A stretch of DNA of 64,000 nt from assembly GCA_964646755.1 (NCBI GenBank), contig CAZYIE010000005.1, positions 1-64,000 of the forward strand. Direction: 5' to 3'. The stretch is from MVRV01 sp964646755. Its GTDB lineage: Bacteria > Desulfobacterota > Syntrophia > Syntrophales > Smithellaceae. Every line of letters begins with the position of its first letter. Positions within the stretch are counted from its first letter, which is position 1. The notes below the pieces were generated by a model, which saw only the letters and a list, made by a program, of their open reading frames with translations, was not told where the DNA came from and did no database searches. A program made the position numbers and the translations under genes. This document shows positions 32,000-41,611 of the stretch, piece after piece.

Positions 32000-34120
32000 C
32001 TATGTCGCTTCAGCATCCATTGCTTCTTTCCGGCTAAGACGGATTTTGCCCTGCTTGTCCATCTCCAGAACCTTGACCATAACTTCATCGCCTTCTTTGA
32101 GGACATCAGTAACCTTGTTTACTCTTTCTTTGGATATTTGCGAAATGTGCAACAATCCTTCGGTGCCCGGTAAAATTTCGACAAAGGCTCCAAAATCAAC
32201 TATTTTCTTCACGGTGCCACGGTAAATTTTACCGACTTCCGCTTCTTCGGTAAGCCATTTAACCATAGCTACCGCACGGGCTGCCGCCTCGGCATCACTG
32301 GACGCAATCGTCACTGTGCCATCATCTTCGACGTCAATGGAAACACCAGTCTCACTAATAATCTGCCGGATATTTTTTCCACCTGATCCGATAACCGTCC
32401 GCACCTGATCTTCTTTCACCTTCACTGTGGTAATGCGCGGCGCGTAAAGCGAAATATCCGCTCGGGGCGCCGCCAGTGTTTCGCGGATTTTACCGATAAT
32501 ATGCACACGGCCGGCCCTTGCCTGGGCTAAAGCCTTGCGCAAAATGTCTTCAGTCAGTCCGTCTATTTTAATATCCATTTGCATAGCGGTAATGCCTTTT
32601 TCCGTACCGCACACTTTAAAATCCATGTCGCCGGCATGATCTTCGTCACCCAGAATATCCGATAAAATAACAACATTCTCCCCTTCTTTTAAAAGACCCA
32701 TGGCAATACCCGCCACAACATCTTTCACCGGAACTCCGGCATCCATCAGAGCTAAAATGCCACCGCAAACTGTCGCCATAGAAGATGAGCCGTTAGAGGA
32801 AAGTATTTCCGAAACAATGCGAATTGTATAAGGGAAAACATCCGCCGCGGGTAAAACAGGAACTAATGCTTTCCGGGCCAGAGCTCCATGGCCTATTTCT
32901 CTTCTCCCGGGACTACGTAAAGATTTTGCCTCGCCAACGCTATAAGGCGGAAAGTTATAATGGAGAATAAAAGATCGCCTCTCCTCTGCTGCTATATAAT
33001 CCAGGCGCTGCTCATCGGAAGACGTCCCCAGCGTTAGAGCGGCCAAAGCCTGCGTCTCGCCACGGTTAAATAAAGCCGATCCATGAGCACGGGGCAGAAT
33101 TCCCGCTTCTGAGCTAATCGGTCGGATTTCGGTAGATGACCTGCCGTCAATTCTTTTTTTATCCTGAATAATCATATCGCGTAAAATGCGTCTTTCCAGT
33201 TCTTCGATAATTCCGGCCACTTTTTTACAAACCGCAGCATCATCGCCGCCTATCTCTTTAATAACTTTCGCGCGCACTTCGTCCAGCCAACCATAGCGCT
33301 CCAGTTTACGGGGCATGCTATAGCCTGCTTGTAGATCAGCCAGCGCCACGGCACTTACTTTCGCCGTCAGCTCTGCATCGGTCTCTACTTCCGCTACGGC
33401 TCTTTTTTCGTGGCCGATTTCTTTGCGCATTTTGTCCTGCAAATCAATTACGGGGCGAATTGCTTCCAAACCGAATTTAATAGCATCAACAACGATGTCT
33501 TCAGCCACTTCTTTTGCATCGCCTTCCATCATGACAAGTTCGACATCGTAGTCGTGTCCGGCTTTGCTGGGAACAACTTTTCTGCCCACCATGAAAATAT
33601 TCAATTCGCTTGCCTGCATTTTCTCCGCGCTGGCATTGCAGACAAATTCGCCATTGATGCGGCCTACACGAACACCGGCAATGGGCCCCTTAAACGGAAT
33701 GTTGGATATTTCCAAAGCTGCCGAAGCGCCAATCATGGCAGCGATTTCAGCATCATTTTCCTTGTCCACGGAAAGAACTGTGGCAACCAGCTGTGTTTCG
33801 GAATAGTATCCCTTGGGAAACAACGGACGGATTGACCGGTCGACAATGCGGGAGATTAATATTTCCCTTTCATTAAGACGGCCTTCCCTTTTAAAGAATC
33901 CTCCCGGAATTTTTCCGGCAGCATAGGTCATTTCCTGATAGTCAACGGTCAACGGCAGAAAATCTATCCCTGCTCGGGCCGTTTTTAAAGACACGGCTGT
34001 TACCAGTACTACTGTGTCCCCATAATAAACCAGCGCCGAGCCATCGGCCTGGGCGGCAACGTAATTCGTTTTTAATGTGATATTACGCCCGGCAAAATCT
34101 GTACTAAATATATTACTCAT
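32000..34120 (-). CDS. pnp: Polynucleotide phosphorylase
   Basis: PNPase degrades RNA 3' to 5' with phosphate and is part of the degradosome. The 706 residues contain two RNase PH domains (about 10-210 and 310-540; the second with SSNGSSSMATVCGGILALMDAGVP and GDEDHAGDMDFKV), a KH domain (about 555-615, VIGSGGKNIRQIISETG) and an S1 domain (about 620-690). GGAGGGAAAAA before the ATG is a good ribosome site. It follows rpsO as in many bacteria, behind a long hairpin. Confidence 0.97.
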   Translation of the reverse strand: MSNIFSTDFAGRNITLKTNYVAAQADGSALVYYGDTVVLVTAVSLKTARAGIDFLPLTVDYQEMTYAAGKIPGGFFKREGRLNEREILISRIVDRSIRPLFPKGYYSETQLVATVLSVDKENDAEIAAMIGASAALEISNIPFKGPIAGVRVGRINGEFVCNASAEKMQASELNIFMVGRKVVPSKAGHDYDVELVMMEGDAKEVAEDIVVDAIKFGLEAIRPVIDLQDKMRKEIGHEKRAVAEVETDAELTAKVSAVALADLQAGYSMPRKLERYGWLDEVRAKVIKEIGGDDAAVCKKVAGIIEELERRILRDMIIQDKKRIDGRSSTEIRPISSEAGILPRAHGSALFNRGETQALAALTLGTSSDEQRLDYIAAEERRSFILHYNFPPYSVGEAKSLRSPGRREIGHGALARKALVPVLPAADVFPYTIRIVSEILSSNGSSSMATVCGGILALMDAGVPVKDVVAGIAMGLLKEGENVVILSDILGDEDHAGDMDFKVCGTEKGITAMQMDIKIDGLTEDILRKALAQARAGRVHIIGKIRETLAAPRADISLYAPRITTVKVKEDQVRTVIGSGGKNIRQIISETGVSIDVEDDGTVTIASSDAEAAARAVAMVKWLTEEAEVGKIYRGTVKKIVDFGAFVEILPGTEGLLHISQISKERVNKVTDVLKEGDEVMVKVLEMDKQGKIRLSRKEAMDAEAT

Positions 34121-34160
34121 TTTTTCCCTCCATTTTCCTCATTTGTTCCGATACTCTGAA

Positions 34161-34248
34161 ATTTAAGGGCGAAATGCAATAGCCGACGGCTCCCAACAGA
34201 TCAACTGCTGTGGCCAATCGAATCAGCTATTGCCTTCCGCCCTTAAAT
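34161..34248 (-). promoter_or_regulatory. Long hairpin between rpsO and pnp (RNase III-type site candidate)
   Basis: ATTTAAGGGCG (34161-34171) pairs with CGCCCTTAAAT (34238-34248), and just inside GCAATAG (34176-34182) pairs with CTATTGC (34227-34233). The loop of about 44 bases can fold further. It starts 6 bases after rpsO and ends 40 bases before pnp. In E. coli the same position holds the RNase III-cut hairpin through which PNPase autoregulates. Confidence 0.75.
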
Positions 34249-34254
34249 ACTTCC

Positions 34255-34521
34255 TTACTTCCTGAGTCCCAGACGTTTAATTATATTTCTGTATCGTTCG
34301 ACGTCATTATCCTTAATGTAGTTGAGAAGTCTTCTTCTCTGGCCAACCAGCTTCAAAAGACCGCGACGGGAATGATGATCCTTTTTATGCGACTTAAAAT
34401 GATCAGTCAGATATGAAATCCTGGCGCTGAGCAGTGCAATCTGGACTTCCGGAGATCCCGTATCTTTTTCATGAAGTCGGTATTCTCCAATAATTATTGT
34501 TCTTTTTTCGGTAGTTAACAC
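34255..34521 (-). CDS. rpsO: 30S ribosomal protein S15
   Basis: S15 binds 16S rRNA early in assembly. The 88-residue sequence includes YRLHEKDTGSPEVQIALLSARI and DHHSRRGLLKLVGQRRRLL, both diagnostic. The start codon is GTG (34521), eight bases after a GGGAGG ribosome site; no in-frame ATG offers a normal N-terminus. Confidence 0.97.
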   Translation of the reverse strand: MLTTEKRTIIIGEYRLHEKDTGSPEVQIALLSARISYLTDHFKSHKKDHHSRRGLLKLVGQRRRLLNYIKDNDVERYRNIIKRLGLRK

Positions 34522-34570
34522 GCTTTTTTCCTCCCTATTAATTAATTCCTCGTAATCTAAATTTTAATTA

Positions 34571-35512
34571 TCAGTTTTGAACATTGTTAAAAACTCGCAC
34601 AATCTTGGCAGCCTGACTTTTCTCGTCAATTGACGAAAAATTACTCACCGGTGTCACCATTTCTGCTATTGCCACAAGATAACCCCGGCGATTAATGAAC
34701 TTTATCATATCTCCCGTTTCCAGAAAAGGGAGGACATGGGCCTTCATTGTCTCCACGGAAGGCTGAAATCCGTCACGCAACCTGCCGGCAAAAATATCTT
34801 CTATTTCTATGGAAGTCAACAAAGGTAATAGTTTTGTCATTGGCAACATCTTTGCCAGAAGTTCGCCTTTCTTTTCCTCGGGCAAACTATTCGTAAGCGG
34901 AATAGCCATATCTTCCGAAAAAAAACCGCTCCGCAGCCGGCGCAAGCTGCATAAACAGGCGCCACAACCGAGCGCATTACCGACATCGGCACATAAAGTT
35001 CGAATGTATGTTCCCTTCGAACAGGCGACCCGAAAAGTTACCCGGGGGTAAGAAATATCCTCTACGATAATGTATTGGATTTCCACTTCCCGCGGCTGAG
35101 TTTCTATAATAATACCCTTGCGTGCCCATTTGTACAAAGGCTCTCCGCAATGCTTAATTGCCGAATACGCCGGAGGGACCTGCATAATTTTCCCCACCAT
35201 CCGGGATAATGCCGCCCGAATTTCTTCAACTGACGCCACCTTGTCGGACTGGCCGGTAATTTCCCCTTCCGTATCCAATGTATCCGTTTGCACACCAAGC
35301 AACATTGTGGCCAAGTATTCTTTACTGTCATCAGTCAAAAACCGGGCCAGTTTTGTCGCTTCATTCAGGCAGACAGGAAGCACTCCCGTGGCCATGGGAT
35401 CAAGCGTTCCCGTATGGCCGACTTTTTTGGCGCCCAATATTTTTTTTACTTGGGCAACAACATCGTGTGATGTGATGCCCGCCGGTTTGTCGATAATAAC
35501 GACGCCATCCAT
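34571..35512 (-). CDS. truB: tRNA pseudouridine-55 synthase
   Basis: TruB makes pseudouridine 55 in the T-arm of tRNAs. The 313-residue protein begins GVVIIDKPAGITSHDVV; the catalytic Asp is in KVGHTGTLDPMATGVLPV (about residue 39), with YSAIKHCGEPLYKWAR and YIRTLCADVGNALGCGA following. It lies 6 bases after nrnA in the translation-factor operon. A C-terminal extension of about 60 residues resembles a PUA-like tail. Confidence 0.95.
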   Translation of the reverse strand: MDGVVIIDKPAGITSHDVVAQVKKILGAKKVGHTGTLDPMATGVLPVCLNEATKLARFLTDDSKEYLATMLLGVQTDTLDTEGEITGQSDKVASVEEIRAALSRMVGKIMQVPPAYSAIKHCGEPLYKWARKGIIIETQPREVEIQYIIVEDISYPRVTFRVACSKGTYIRTLCADVGNALGCGACLCSLRRLRSGFFSEDMAIPLTNSLPEEKKGELLAKMLPMTKLLPLLTSIEIEDIFAGRLRDGFQPSVETMKAHVLPFLETGDMIKFINRRGYLVAIAEMVTPVSNFSSIDEKSQAAKIVRVFNNVQN

Positions 35513-35518
35513 ATATAA

Positions 35519-36469
35519 TTATAATTCCTTAATTGCTTCCATAATCTTAGTTTTAATTGAATCAATATCGCCTTCGATTCGGCAAGCGGCAGCGTTAATG
35601 TGACCGCCACCGCCAAACTTTTTTGCTACTTTTTCTACGTTAACTTGACCTTTGGAACGCAAGCTGAGCTTAAAGCAATTGTCGTTTAACTGGGAATACA
35701 GTATCGAAATTTCAATTCCCTGTATGGCACGGGGAATATCAACAAAACCATCAGTATGCTCCATTGATGCTCCTGCTTCTTGCAGCATTTTATGGGTCAC
35801 AACGAGCGAACCAACTTTCATATTCAAATCAAGGAATAGTGTCTCCAGTGTTTTGGCCAGCAATTTTAACTTCGCCGGAGGATCGCTTTCGTAAATATTT
35901 TCCGAAATCCACTGCGGGTCAGCCCCTTTTTCCACCAATGTTGCCGCCGCCCAAAGAGCACCATGACGAGTGTTGGAGTAGCGGAATCCACCGGTATCCG
36001 TAAGAATAGCCGCATACAAATTGGTACAAATATCTTTGGTCATTTGGACGCTCATTTCTTTCATCAGACGGTAAATTAATTCGCCTGTTGAGCTGGCCTG
36101 AGCATCGATTAACTTTATCTCACAAAAACCACCATTGGAAATATGATGATCAATATTAATCAGTTTTTTTATTTTACTCAATTTCTCTGCCTGGTCGCCA
36201 ACTCGTTCCAATTCACTGCAATCAAGCACAAAAGCGGCATCATATTGTTCCAGATCGCCTGATGTATGAACAATGTTCTGTGCCGCCGGTAAAAACCGGT
36301 AATGTTCCGGCGTGCTATCCTGATTATAGATAACGGCCCTTTTACCTAAATCCCGGAGCATAAGATAAACAGCCAGTTCCGAACCAAGCGCATCACCATC
36401 CAGCCGAACATGGGATGTTATAAGAAAATTCTGTCCTTCATTTATGGCTGCGATAATTTCTTTAATCAT
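35519..36469 (-). CDS. nrnA: DHH-family oligoribonuclease / pAp phosphatase
   Basis: NrnA degrades very short RNAs and removes 3' phosphate from pAp. The 316-residue protein has SHVRLDGDALGSELA (DxD motif), DCSELERVG, and the DHHIS signature (about residue 112), plus the DHHA1 domain FGGGGHINAAAC near 295. It overlaps rbfA by 8 bases, the usual arrangement in this operon. Confidence 0.93.
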   Translation of the reverse strand: MIKEIIAAINEGQNFLITSHVRLDGDALGSELAVYLMLRDLGKRAVIYNQDSTPEHYRFLPAAQNIVHTSGDLEQYDAAFVLDCSELERVGDQAEKLSKIKKLINIDHHISNGGFCEIKLIDAQASSTGELIYRLMKEMSVQMTKDICTNLYAAILTDTGGFRYSNTRHGALWAAATLVEKGADPQWISENIYESDPPAKLKLLAKTLETLFLDLNMKVGSLVVTHKMLQEAGASMEHTDGFVDIPRAIQGIEISILYSQLNDNCFKLSLRSKGQVNVEKVAKKFGGGGHINAAACRIEGDIDSIKTKIMEAIKEL

Positions 36470-36821
36470 TTTCTTTTTCTTCCTTGGCTATATCCGCCAG
36501 GAGCTGATCAATCCGGTTGCCATATCCAAATGACTGATCATGAACGAACATAATGTCGGGAACACAACGCAACTGCAATCTTTTGCCTAATTCCCGGCGG
36601 ACAAAACTGGTGGCCTTCGCCAAGCCCGCCTTAATTTCGTCAGAACAATCGTCTTTTCCCAGTTCCACAAAAAAAATCTTGGCATTACGCAGATCGTCAG
36701 TTACCTTCACCGAGGTAATGGTTACGGCATGGACGCGGGGATCTCTGACCTGCTTGAATATTATATCAGACATCTCGGTCATAATCAGCTCGGCCACCCT
36801 GTCTGCTCTTTTAAAGTTCAT
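36462..36821 (-). CDS. rbfA: Ribosome-binding factor A
   Basis: RbfA (119 residues) is a KH-like 30S maturation and cold-shock factor. RADRVAELIMTEMSDIIFKQVRDPRV and the SVKVTDDLRNAKIFF segment are typical, as is ELGKRLQLRCVPDIMF. It lies between infB and nrnA with a gap of 24 bases on one side and an overlap on the other. Confidence 0.95.
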   Translation of the reverse strand: MNFKRADRVAELIMTEMSDIIFKQVRDPRVHAVTITSVKVTDDLRNAKIFFVELGKDDCSDEIKAGLAKATSFVRRELGKRLQLRCVPDIMFVHDQSFGYGNRIDQLLADIAKEEKEND

Positions 36822-36845
36822 CGTACTTGCCTGTATCCGAGAATG

Positions 36846-39425
36846 CTACAGTTTTCGCTCTACTTTCTCGGTTGTATACGCTTCAATAATATCGCCAACA
36901 CGAATATCGTTAAAACCTTCAATGCCGATACCGCATTCAAAGCCCGTTTGCACTTCTTTCGCGTCGTCTTTAAAACGCCTCAATGACAGTATCTTACCAT
37001 CGAAAATCACTATACTGTCCCGGACCAATTTCAGACCGGCACTGCGGGTAATTTTGCCATCGGTAACATAGCTGCCGGCAATAGTACCCACTTTGGGTAC
37101 TTTAAAAGTCTCCCGAACTTCGGCACGTCCCAAAACAACTTCCTTGTATTCCGGATCCAACAGCCCTTCCATTGCCGCCCGCACATCGGCAATCACATTG
37201 TAAATAATATCATAAAGCTTTATTTCCACGCCTTCGGTTTGGGCAATTTCAACCACGCGTGCATCCGGACGAACATTAAATCCGATAATGATCGCATTGG
37301 AAGCGGAGGCCAGCATGACGTCTGTTTCACTGATGGCGCCGGTTGAACTATGAATAAGTTTCATCCGGACATCGTCGGTGGAAAGTTTGTGTAGGGCATC
37401 GGCAATAGCTTCAATCGAACCTTGCACATCACCCTTAATTATAATGTTGCAGTCTTTCACACCTTCTTTTATCTTTTGATACAATTGCTCTAAGGTGATT
37501 TTGGAAGAAGCGGAAAGTACTTTTTCTCTTGCTTTTCTCAGCCAGTAGTCCGCGATATTACGCGCCTTCTTTTCGTCCTCGACGACGAAAAATTCCGCTC
37601 CCGTTTGGGGAACATTGGAAAAACCGATAACTTCAACCGGAGTGGATGGTTTGGCTTCTTTGACGCGTCGTCCCTGATCATTATTCATAGCCCGTACACG
37701 CCCGGATTCCGTTTTCGATACAAAGGCATCTCCTTCGCGGAGAGTTCCCTGTTGGATCAGGACAGTTGCGACAGGACCGCGTCCACGATCCAATTTAGCT
37801 TCAATAATGATCCCCCGGGCAGAACGATCAGGATCGGCTTTAAGCTCTAAAACGTCAGCCTGCAACAAGATCATCTCCAACAGACTTTCGATTCCGGTCT
37901 TTTTCTTGGCGGAAACTTCACAGAAGATAGTATCACCACCCCATTGTTCGGATAACAGACCATGCTCAGTCAGGCTTTGTTTAATCTTTTCCGGTTCAGC
38001 GCCTGGTTTATCAATTTTATTGATGGCTACAATAATAGGTACTCCGGCAACTTTGGAATGATTAATCGCTTCCACGGTTTGCCCCATGACACCGTCATCA
38101 GCAGCCACAACAAGAACAACAATATCAGTTACCTGCGCACCGCGGGCACGCATAGCTGTAAATGCTTCGTGACCGGGCGTATCCAAAAAAACTATATCCC
38201 GGTTATTAATATTTACATGATAAGCACCTATGGCCTGGGTAATGCCACCTGCTTCACCGGCAATAACATTGGTTTGACGAATAACATCCAAAAGAGATGT
38301 TTTCCCATGATCGACATGTCCCATAATTGTAACAACGGGAGCACGGGGCTTGAGGCTCTCCGGGGTGATCTCTGTATTTAAAATGGCTTCGTCAAACTCG
38401 GCTTCTGCTTGTTCGACCTGAAAACTAAATTCACCAGCAATCAGTATCGCAATATCATAATCGATCGCCTGATTGATTGTAGCCATAACGCCCATTGCCA
38501 TCAATTTATTGATTACTTCACTGGCCTTGACGCCCATTCTCTTGGCAAGATCGCCAACCGAAATTGTTTCGGCAATCTTAAGTCGCCGCTTAATGGCTTT
38601 GGGTACCGTAATTTCCGTTTTCCTCATCTTGACGGGAGCGGCCCTCTTATCATCCCGCGATTTGGGAAAAATTACCTCTCTGTCATCATCCTGCTTGCGT
38701 AATTTCTTTTCAATTTTTTTCTCTAAGACTTTGCGACGAGGCGCTTCTTTATCTTCCTCAATAAGCACCTCAACCGGCACCTTGCCCTTTTTCTTTGGTT
38801 TTTCAAATTCTCTCTTTATTGGTTTTTCCACCGGAGAAACAGCTGCTTTCTCACCGGGCTTTAAAGGCGCCTTCGGTGGAATTTCTTTTTTCGGTTCCGC
38901 TTGTATAATCTTGTGTCGGGAAATTACCGGTGGGCGAACGGGAATAATTTGAGGCTTTGGTTTCTCCGCTGCCGGAGCTTTAAGAGCAGATTCAGCTTCA
39001 ATCTTAGCGTCAACCTTCTCCACGGTTGCTTCTTTCGCGGGATATTCTTTTTCGGAATAAACTAAAACTGACTCCGCGGCGGCGACTTCAGTATATGTGG
39101 GAACGGCTGGAGATATTTCTTTTTTCTCGTCAAGTTCCTGTTGGGCGTGTGTCTCGACGGTTATTTCTATCTCTTCCGAATCGGTAGTTTCCTCTAAAGG
39201 AGTACGGACTGCACGGCGGCGAATAACTGTTGATTTTATTCTTTGCTCTACAACTTGCCTTGGCTCACGAGCTAGCAATTCGCTCTTTATTCTTTCCACC
39301 TCATCATCTTCTAAGGAACTGGAATGAGACTTAACTATAATGCCTATTCTTTCCAGATGCGTGATCAGATCTTTATTTTCGAGGCCCAGTTCTTTGGCCA
39401 ATTCATAAACTCGCTTTTTAGGCAT
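36846..39425 (-). CDS. infB: Translation initiation factor IF-2
   Basis: IF-2 (859 residues) brings initiator tRNA to the 30S subunit. There is an IF2_N domain at 1-50 (MPKKRVYELAKELGLENKD), a long charged Lys/Glu/Pro-rich region (about 70-290), a second IF2_N (about 285-335), then the GTPase with G1 GHVDHGKTSL (about 370), G3 DTPGHEAF and G4 NKID, followed by EF-Tu-like domains and the C-terminal tRNA-binding domain. GGGGAG precedes the ATG. Confidence 0.97.
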   Translation of the reverse strand: MPKKRVYELAKELGLENKDLITHLERIGIIVKSHSSSLEDDEVERIKSELLAREPRQVVEQRIKSTVIRRRAVRTPLEETTDSEEIEITVETHAQQELDEKKEISPAVPTYTEVAAAESVLVYSEKEYPAKEATVEKVDAKIEAESALKAPAAEKPKPQIIPVRPPVISRHKIIQAEPKKEIPPKAPLKPGEKAAVSPVEKPIKREFEKPKKKGKVPVEVLIEEDKEAPRRKVLEKKIEKKLRKQDDDREVIFPKSRDDKRAAPVKMRKTEITVPKAIKRRLKIAETISVGDLAKRMGVKASEVINKLMAMGVMATINQAIDYDIAILIAGEFSFQVEQAEAEFDEAILNTEITPESLKPRAPVVTIMGHVDHGKTSLLDVIRQTNVIAGEAGGITQAIGAYHVNINNRDIVFLDTPGHEAFTAMRARGAQVTDIVVLVVAADDGVMGQTVEAINHSKVAGVPIIVAINKIDKPGAEPEKIKQSLTEHGLLSEQWGGDTIFCEVSAKKKTGIESLLEMILLQADVLELKADPDRSARGIIIEAKLDRGRGPVATVLIQQGTLREGDAFVSKTESGRVRAMNNDQGRRVKEAKPSTPVEVIGFSNVPQTGAEFFVVEDEKKARNIADYWLRKAREKVLSASSKITLEQLYQKIKEGVKDCNIIIKGDVQGSIEAIADALHKLSTDDVRMKLIHSSTGAISETDVMLASASNAIIIGFNVRPDARVVEIAQTEGVEIKLYDIIYNVIADVRAAMEGLLDPEYKEVVLGRAEVRETFKVPKVGTIAGSYVTDGKITRSAGLKLVRDSIVIFDGKILSLRRFKDDAKEVQTGFECGIGIEGFNDIRVGDIIEAYTTEKVERKL

Positions 39426-39465
39426 GCACGAAACTCCCCAAATTAAATTTCACCATACTGAAGCA

Positions 39466-40725
39466 CTAAGTTCTCTTGCTGTTTGCTTCTTTATCGAAAA
39501 TTTTACCAGCATCTTCAATCCACTGCTTGGCCATTGCTTCGTCCACATCGGGAATCAAAGACAACATTTCCGGTTCAGCTGCGGCGAGCATAGCAATGCT
39601 TTTAATGCCTTTATTGAAAATCTTTTCGGCCATCGCCGGTTCAATACCAGCAATTTCCTCCAGAGCTTTATGGCCTTCTTCATCTTTAGCGGCAGCCATT
39701 GTTTCACTTTTCATATCAATTTTCCATCCGGTCAGCTTGACGGCCAGACGGACATTTTGCCCGTTTTTACCGATGGCCAGAGAAAGCTGATCATCAGGCA
39801 CAATTACTAACATTGTCCGGTTTTCGTCATCAATAAATACACGGTTAACCTTAGCCGGGGATAAAGCCGAACTCACATATTTGGCGGCATCTTCCGTGTA
39901 AGGAATAATATCAATTTTTTCACCGCGCAATTCCTGCACGACACTCTGGACACGTGAGCCTCTCATACCGACGCAGGCGCCAACCGGATCAATGTCCTTG
40001 TCTTTGGCTTTAACGGAAATTTTGCCTCGTTTGCCTGGTTCTCTGACCACACTCACGATATCAATCAATCCTTCGGAAATTTCCGGGACCTCTACCTCAA
40101 AAAGTGCCTTCAAGAAGGATGGATGGGTGCGCGATAAAAGTATCTGCGATCCCTTGGAATTCTTTTTTACGTCGACGATATAAGAACGAATTCTTTCGCC
40201 GCGCTTATATGTTTCACGATGAATCTGCTCAACCGGCGGCAAAACGCCTTCCGCACGTCCCAGGTTAACAATAATACTGCCACCCTCAAATCGTTGAACA
40301 AAGCCGTTGACCAGCTCGCCTTTTCGATCCTTATATTCGTCAAAAATGTTATCGCGTTCGGCGTCTTTGACCCGTTGAATAATAATTTGCTTGGCCATTT
40401 GCACGGCAATACGGCCAAAGGAACTCGTTTCGATCTTCATTCCCAGGCTGTCACCGCACTCGGCGTCTTCATCAAGCGTACTTTTTGCTTCTTCTTTGGC
40501 AATTTGTGTTTCGCGATCAAGCACCTTATCAACGACTGTTTTGAATTGAAAAACTTCAATTTCTCCTGCCTCATCGTTATAATGGGCTTCGATATCAACA
40601 TGCTGCCCCAATTTTTTGCGCGCAGCCGTAAGCATTGCCGCTTCAAGAGCTTCGGTAATGATCTGCTTATCTATACCTCTGTCCTTACCCATCTGCTCAA
40701 TCAGACGTTTAAGTTCTGGAAACAT
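39466..40725 (-). CDS. nusA: Transcription termination/antitermination factor NusA
   Basis: NusA (419 residues) binds RNA polymerase and modulates pausing. An N-terminal domain (to about 130), an S1 domain (about 135-200, GERIRSYIVDVKKNSKG), and two KH domains (about 230-345, CVGMRGSRVQSVVQEL and IGKNGQNVRLAVKLTG) are clear. A short helix-hairpin region follows (residues about 350-405), shorter than E. coli NusA (495), which carries two acidic repeats. Nearest neighbours are rimP (97 bases upstream) and infB (40 bases downstream). Confidence 0.96.
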   Translation of the reverse strand: MFPELKRLIEQMGKDRGIDKQIITEALEAAMLTAARKKLGQHVDIEAHYNDEAGEIEVFQFKTVVDKVLDRETQIAKEEAKSTLDEDAECGDSLGMKIETSSFGRIAVQMAKQIIIQRVKDAERDNIFDEYKDRKGELVNGFVQRFEGGSIIVNLGRAEGVLPPVEQIHRETYKRGERIRSYIVDVKKNSKGSQILLSRTHPSFLKALFEVEVPEISEGLIDIVSVVREPGKRGKISVKAKDKDIDPVGACVGMRGSRVQSVVQELRGEKIDIIPYTEDAAKYVSSALSPAKVNRVFIDDENRTMLVIVPDDQLSLAIGKNGQNVRLAVKLTGWKIDMKSETMAAAKDEEGHKALEEIAGIEPAMAEKIFNKGIKSIAMLAAAEPEMLSLIPDVDEAMAKQWIEDAGKIFDKEANSKRT

Positions 40726-40822
40726 TTACAAATTCCTCCCTCTTTCTTCGCTGATGTAAAAACAAAATTTCAGCCTGTCGGCATTAATTCCCAAAATATT
40801 GAACAAAACTGTCGCAATTTAT

Positions 40823-41293
40823 TTATCCGGTGTCGGCCAGATTTGCTTTGATAATTTCCGCCTTGGGAATCCGGTATTTTTTCCCGGAAACTTCTACAAC
40901 AATCACAATCCTGCCGTCTTCTTCTATAAAATCATCGAGATGACCTTGAAAATTTTTCACCCCGTCAATTTTTGCACTTGTTCTGATATTTACTAAAGAA
41001 CCCCTGTATTTCAGAAAATCCTGATCGCGCGATATCGGCCGGTCAAACCCGGGAGAAGAAACCTCCAGAGTGTATTGAGTGTCAACCAGATCATTGATAT
41101 CAAAGATATCTCCGAGTTGATTGCTGACGACCGCACAATCATCAAGCGTAACACCGCCTTCCTTATCCAGATAGAGCCCGATTATCCAGCGCGACTGCAT
41201 TTTAAGGCATTCGACATGGATCAACTCCATTCCTTCCGCCGCAACAACCGGGCAGGCAAGCTGTCTTACTTTTTCCTTTAAATCATCAAACAT
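40823..41293 (-). CDS. rimP: Ribosome maturation factor RimP
   Basis: RimP (156 residues) helps mature the 30S subunit. MELIHVECLKMQSRWIIGLYLDKEGGVTLDDC and YTLEVSSPGFDRPI are the family signatures. The first gene of the rimP-nusA-infB group, it lies only about 10 bases after the U tract of a leader terminator. Its ribosome site is weak (a GAG nine bases before the ATG). Confidence 0.93.
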   Translation of the reverse strand: MFDDLKEKVRQLACPVVAAEGMELIHVECLKMQSRWIIGLYLDKEGGVTLDDCAVVSNQLGDIFDINDLVDTQYTLEVSSPGFDRPISRDQDFLKYRGSLVNIRTSAKIDGVKNFQGHLDDFIEEDGRIVIVVEVSGKKYRIPKAEIIKANLADTG

Positions 41294-41303
41294 AATGGCT
41301 CAG

Positions 41304-41330
41304 AAAATAAAAAAGTGGGCAAAAGCCCAC
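41304..41330 (-). terminator. Terminator/attenuator in the rimP leader
   Basis: On the minus strand GTGGGC-TTTT-GCCCAC is followed by TTTTTTATTTT, a textbook intrinsic terminator. It ends about 10 bases before the rimP start, so it either ends the upstream tRNA transcript or controls read-through into the nusA operon. Confidence 0.85.
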
Positions 41331-41438
41331 TCAAATTTACACAGAAAGCGATGGTTTGTTGTTTAGCTAGCACACTAAAACTGGCAATGCAAGAAAAAAA
41401 TGCTGCAACCATTGCCTGCCGGGCTTGTCACCACGGGT

Positions 41439-41468
41439 ATAAATTTCAAAGCGGGCTTTGGAATTTAT
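41439..41468. repeat. Imperfect inverted repeat upstream of rimP
   Basis: ATAAATTTCAAAG (41439-41451) pairs with CTTTGGAATTTAT (41456-41468) with one mismatch and a four-base loop. It lies between the rimP leader terminator and the tRNA gene. Confidence 0.55.
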
Positions 41469-41483
41469 ACGCTCCGCTGTGCG

Positions 41484-41610
41484 GGATAATTCGACTAACG
41501 AACATCAATTAGCTTCGCTTTTTGAAACAGGTGTCGTTAACCCCGCATGCGCGGGGTAATTCGACTTACGCACTTCATTTCGCTTCGCTCTTGAAGTGCG
41601 AGTCTCATTA
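41484..41610. repeat. Two degenerate hairpin repeats beside the tRNA
   Basis: Two units share (G)GG-TAATTCGACT-ACG...GCTTCGCT-TTGAA...TCGTTA or TCTCATTA: 41484-41540 and 41553-41610. The second folds as CGCACTTCA with TGAAGTGCG. A third unit lies at about 41836-41895 on the other side of the tRNA. Confidence 0.55.
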
Positions 41611-41611
41611 T

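Noticed and set aside
33410..33835. Plus-strand ORF of 141 codons inside pnp
   Set aside because: Antisense shadow of the PNPase gene; no independent evidence.
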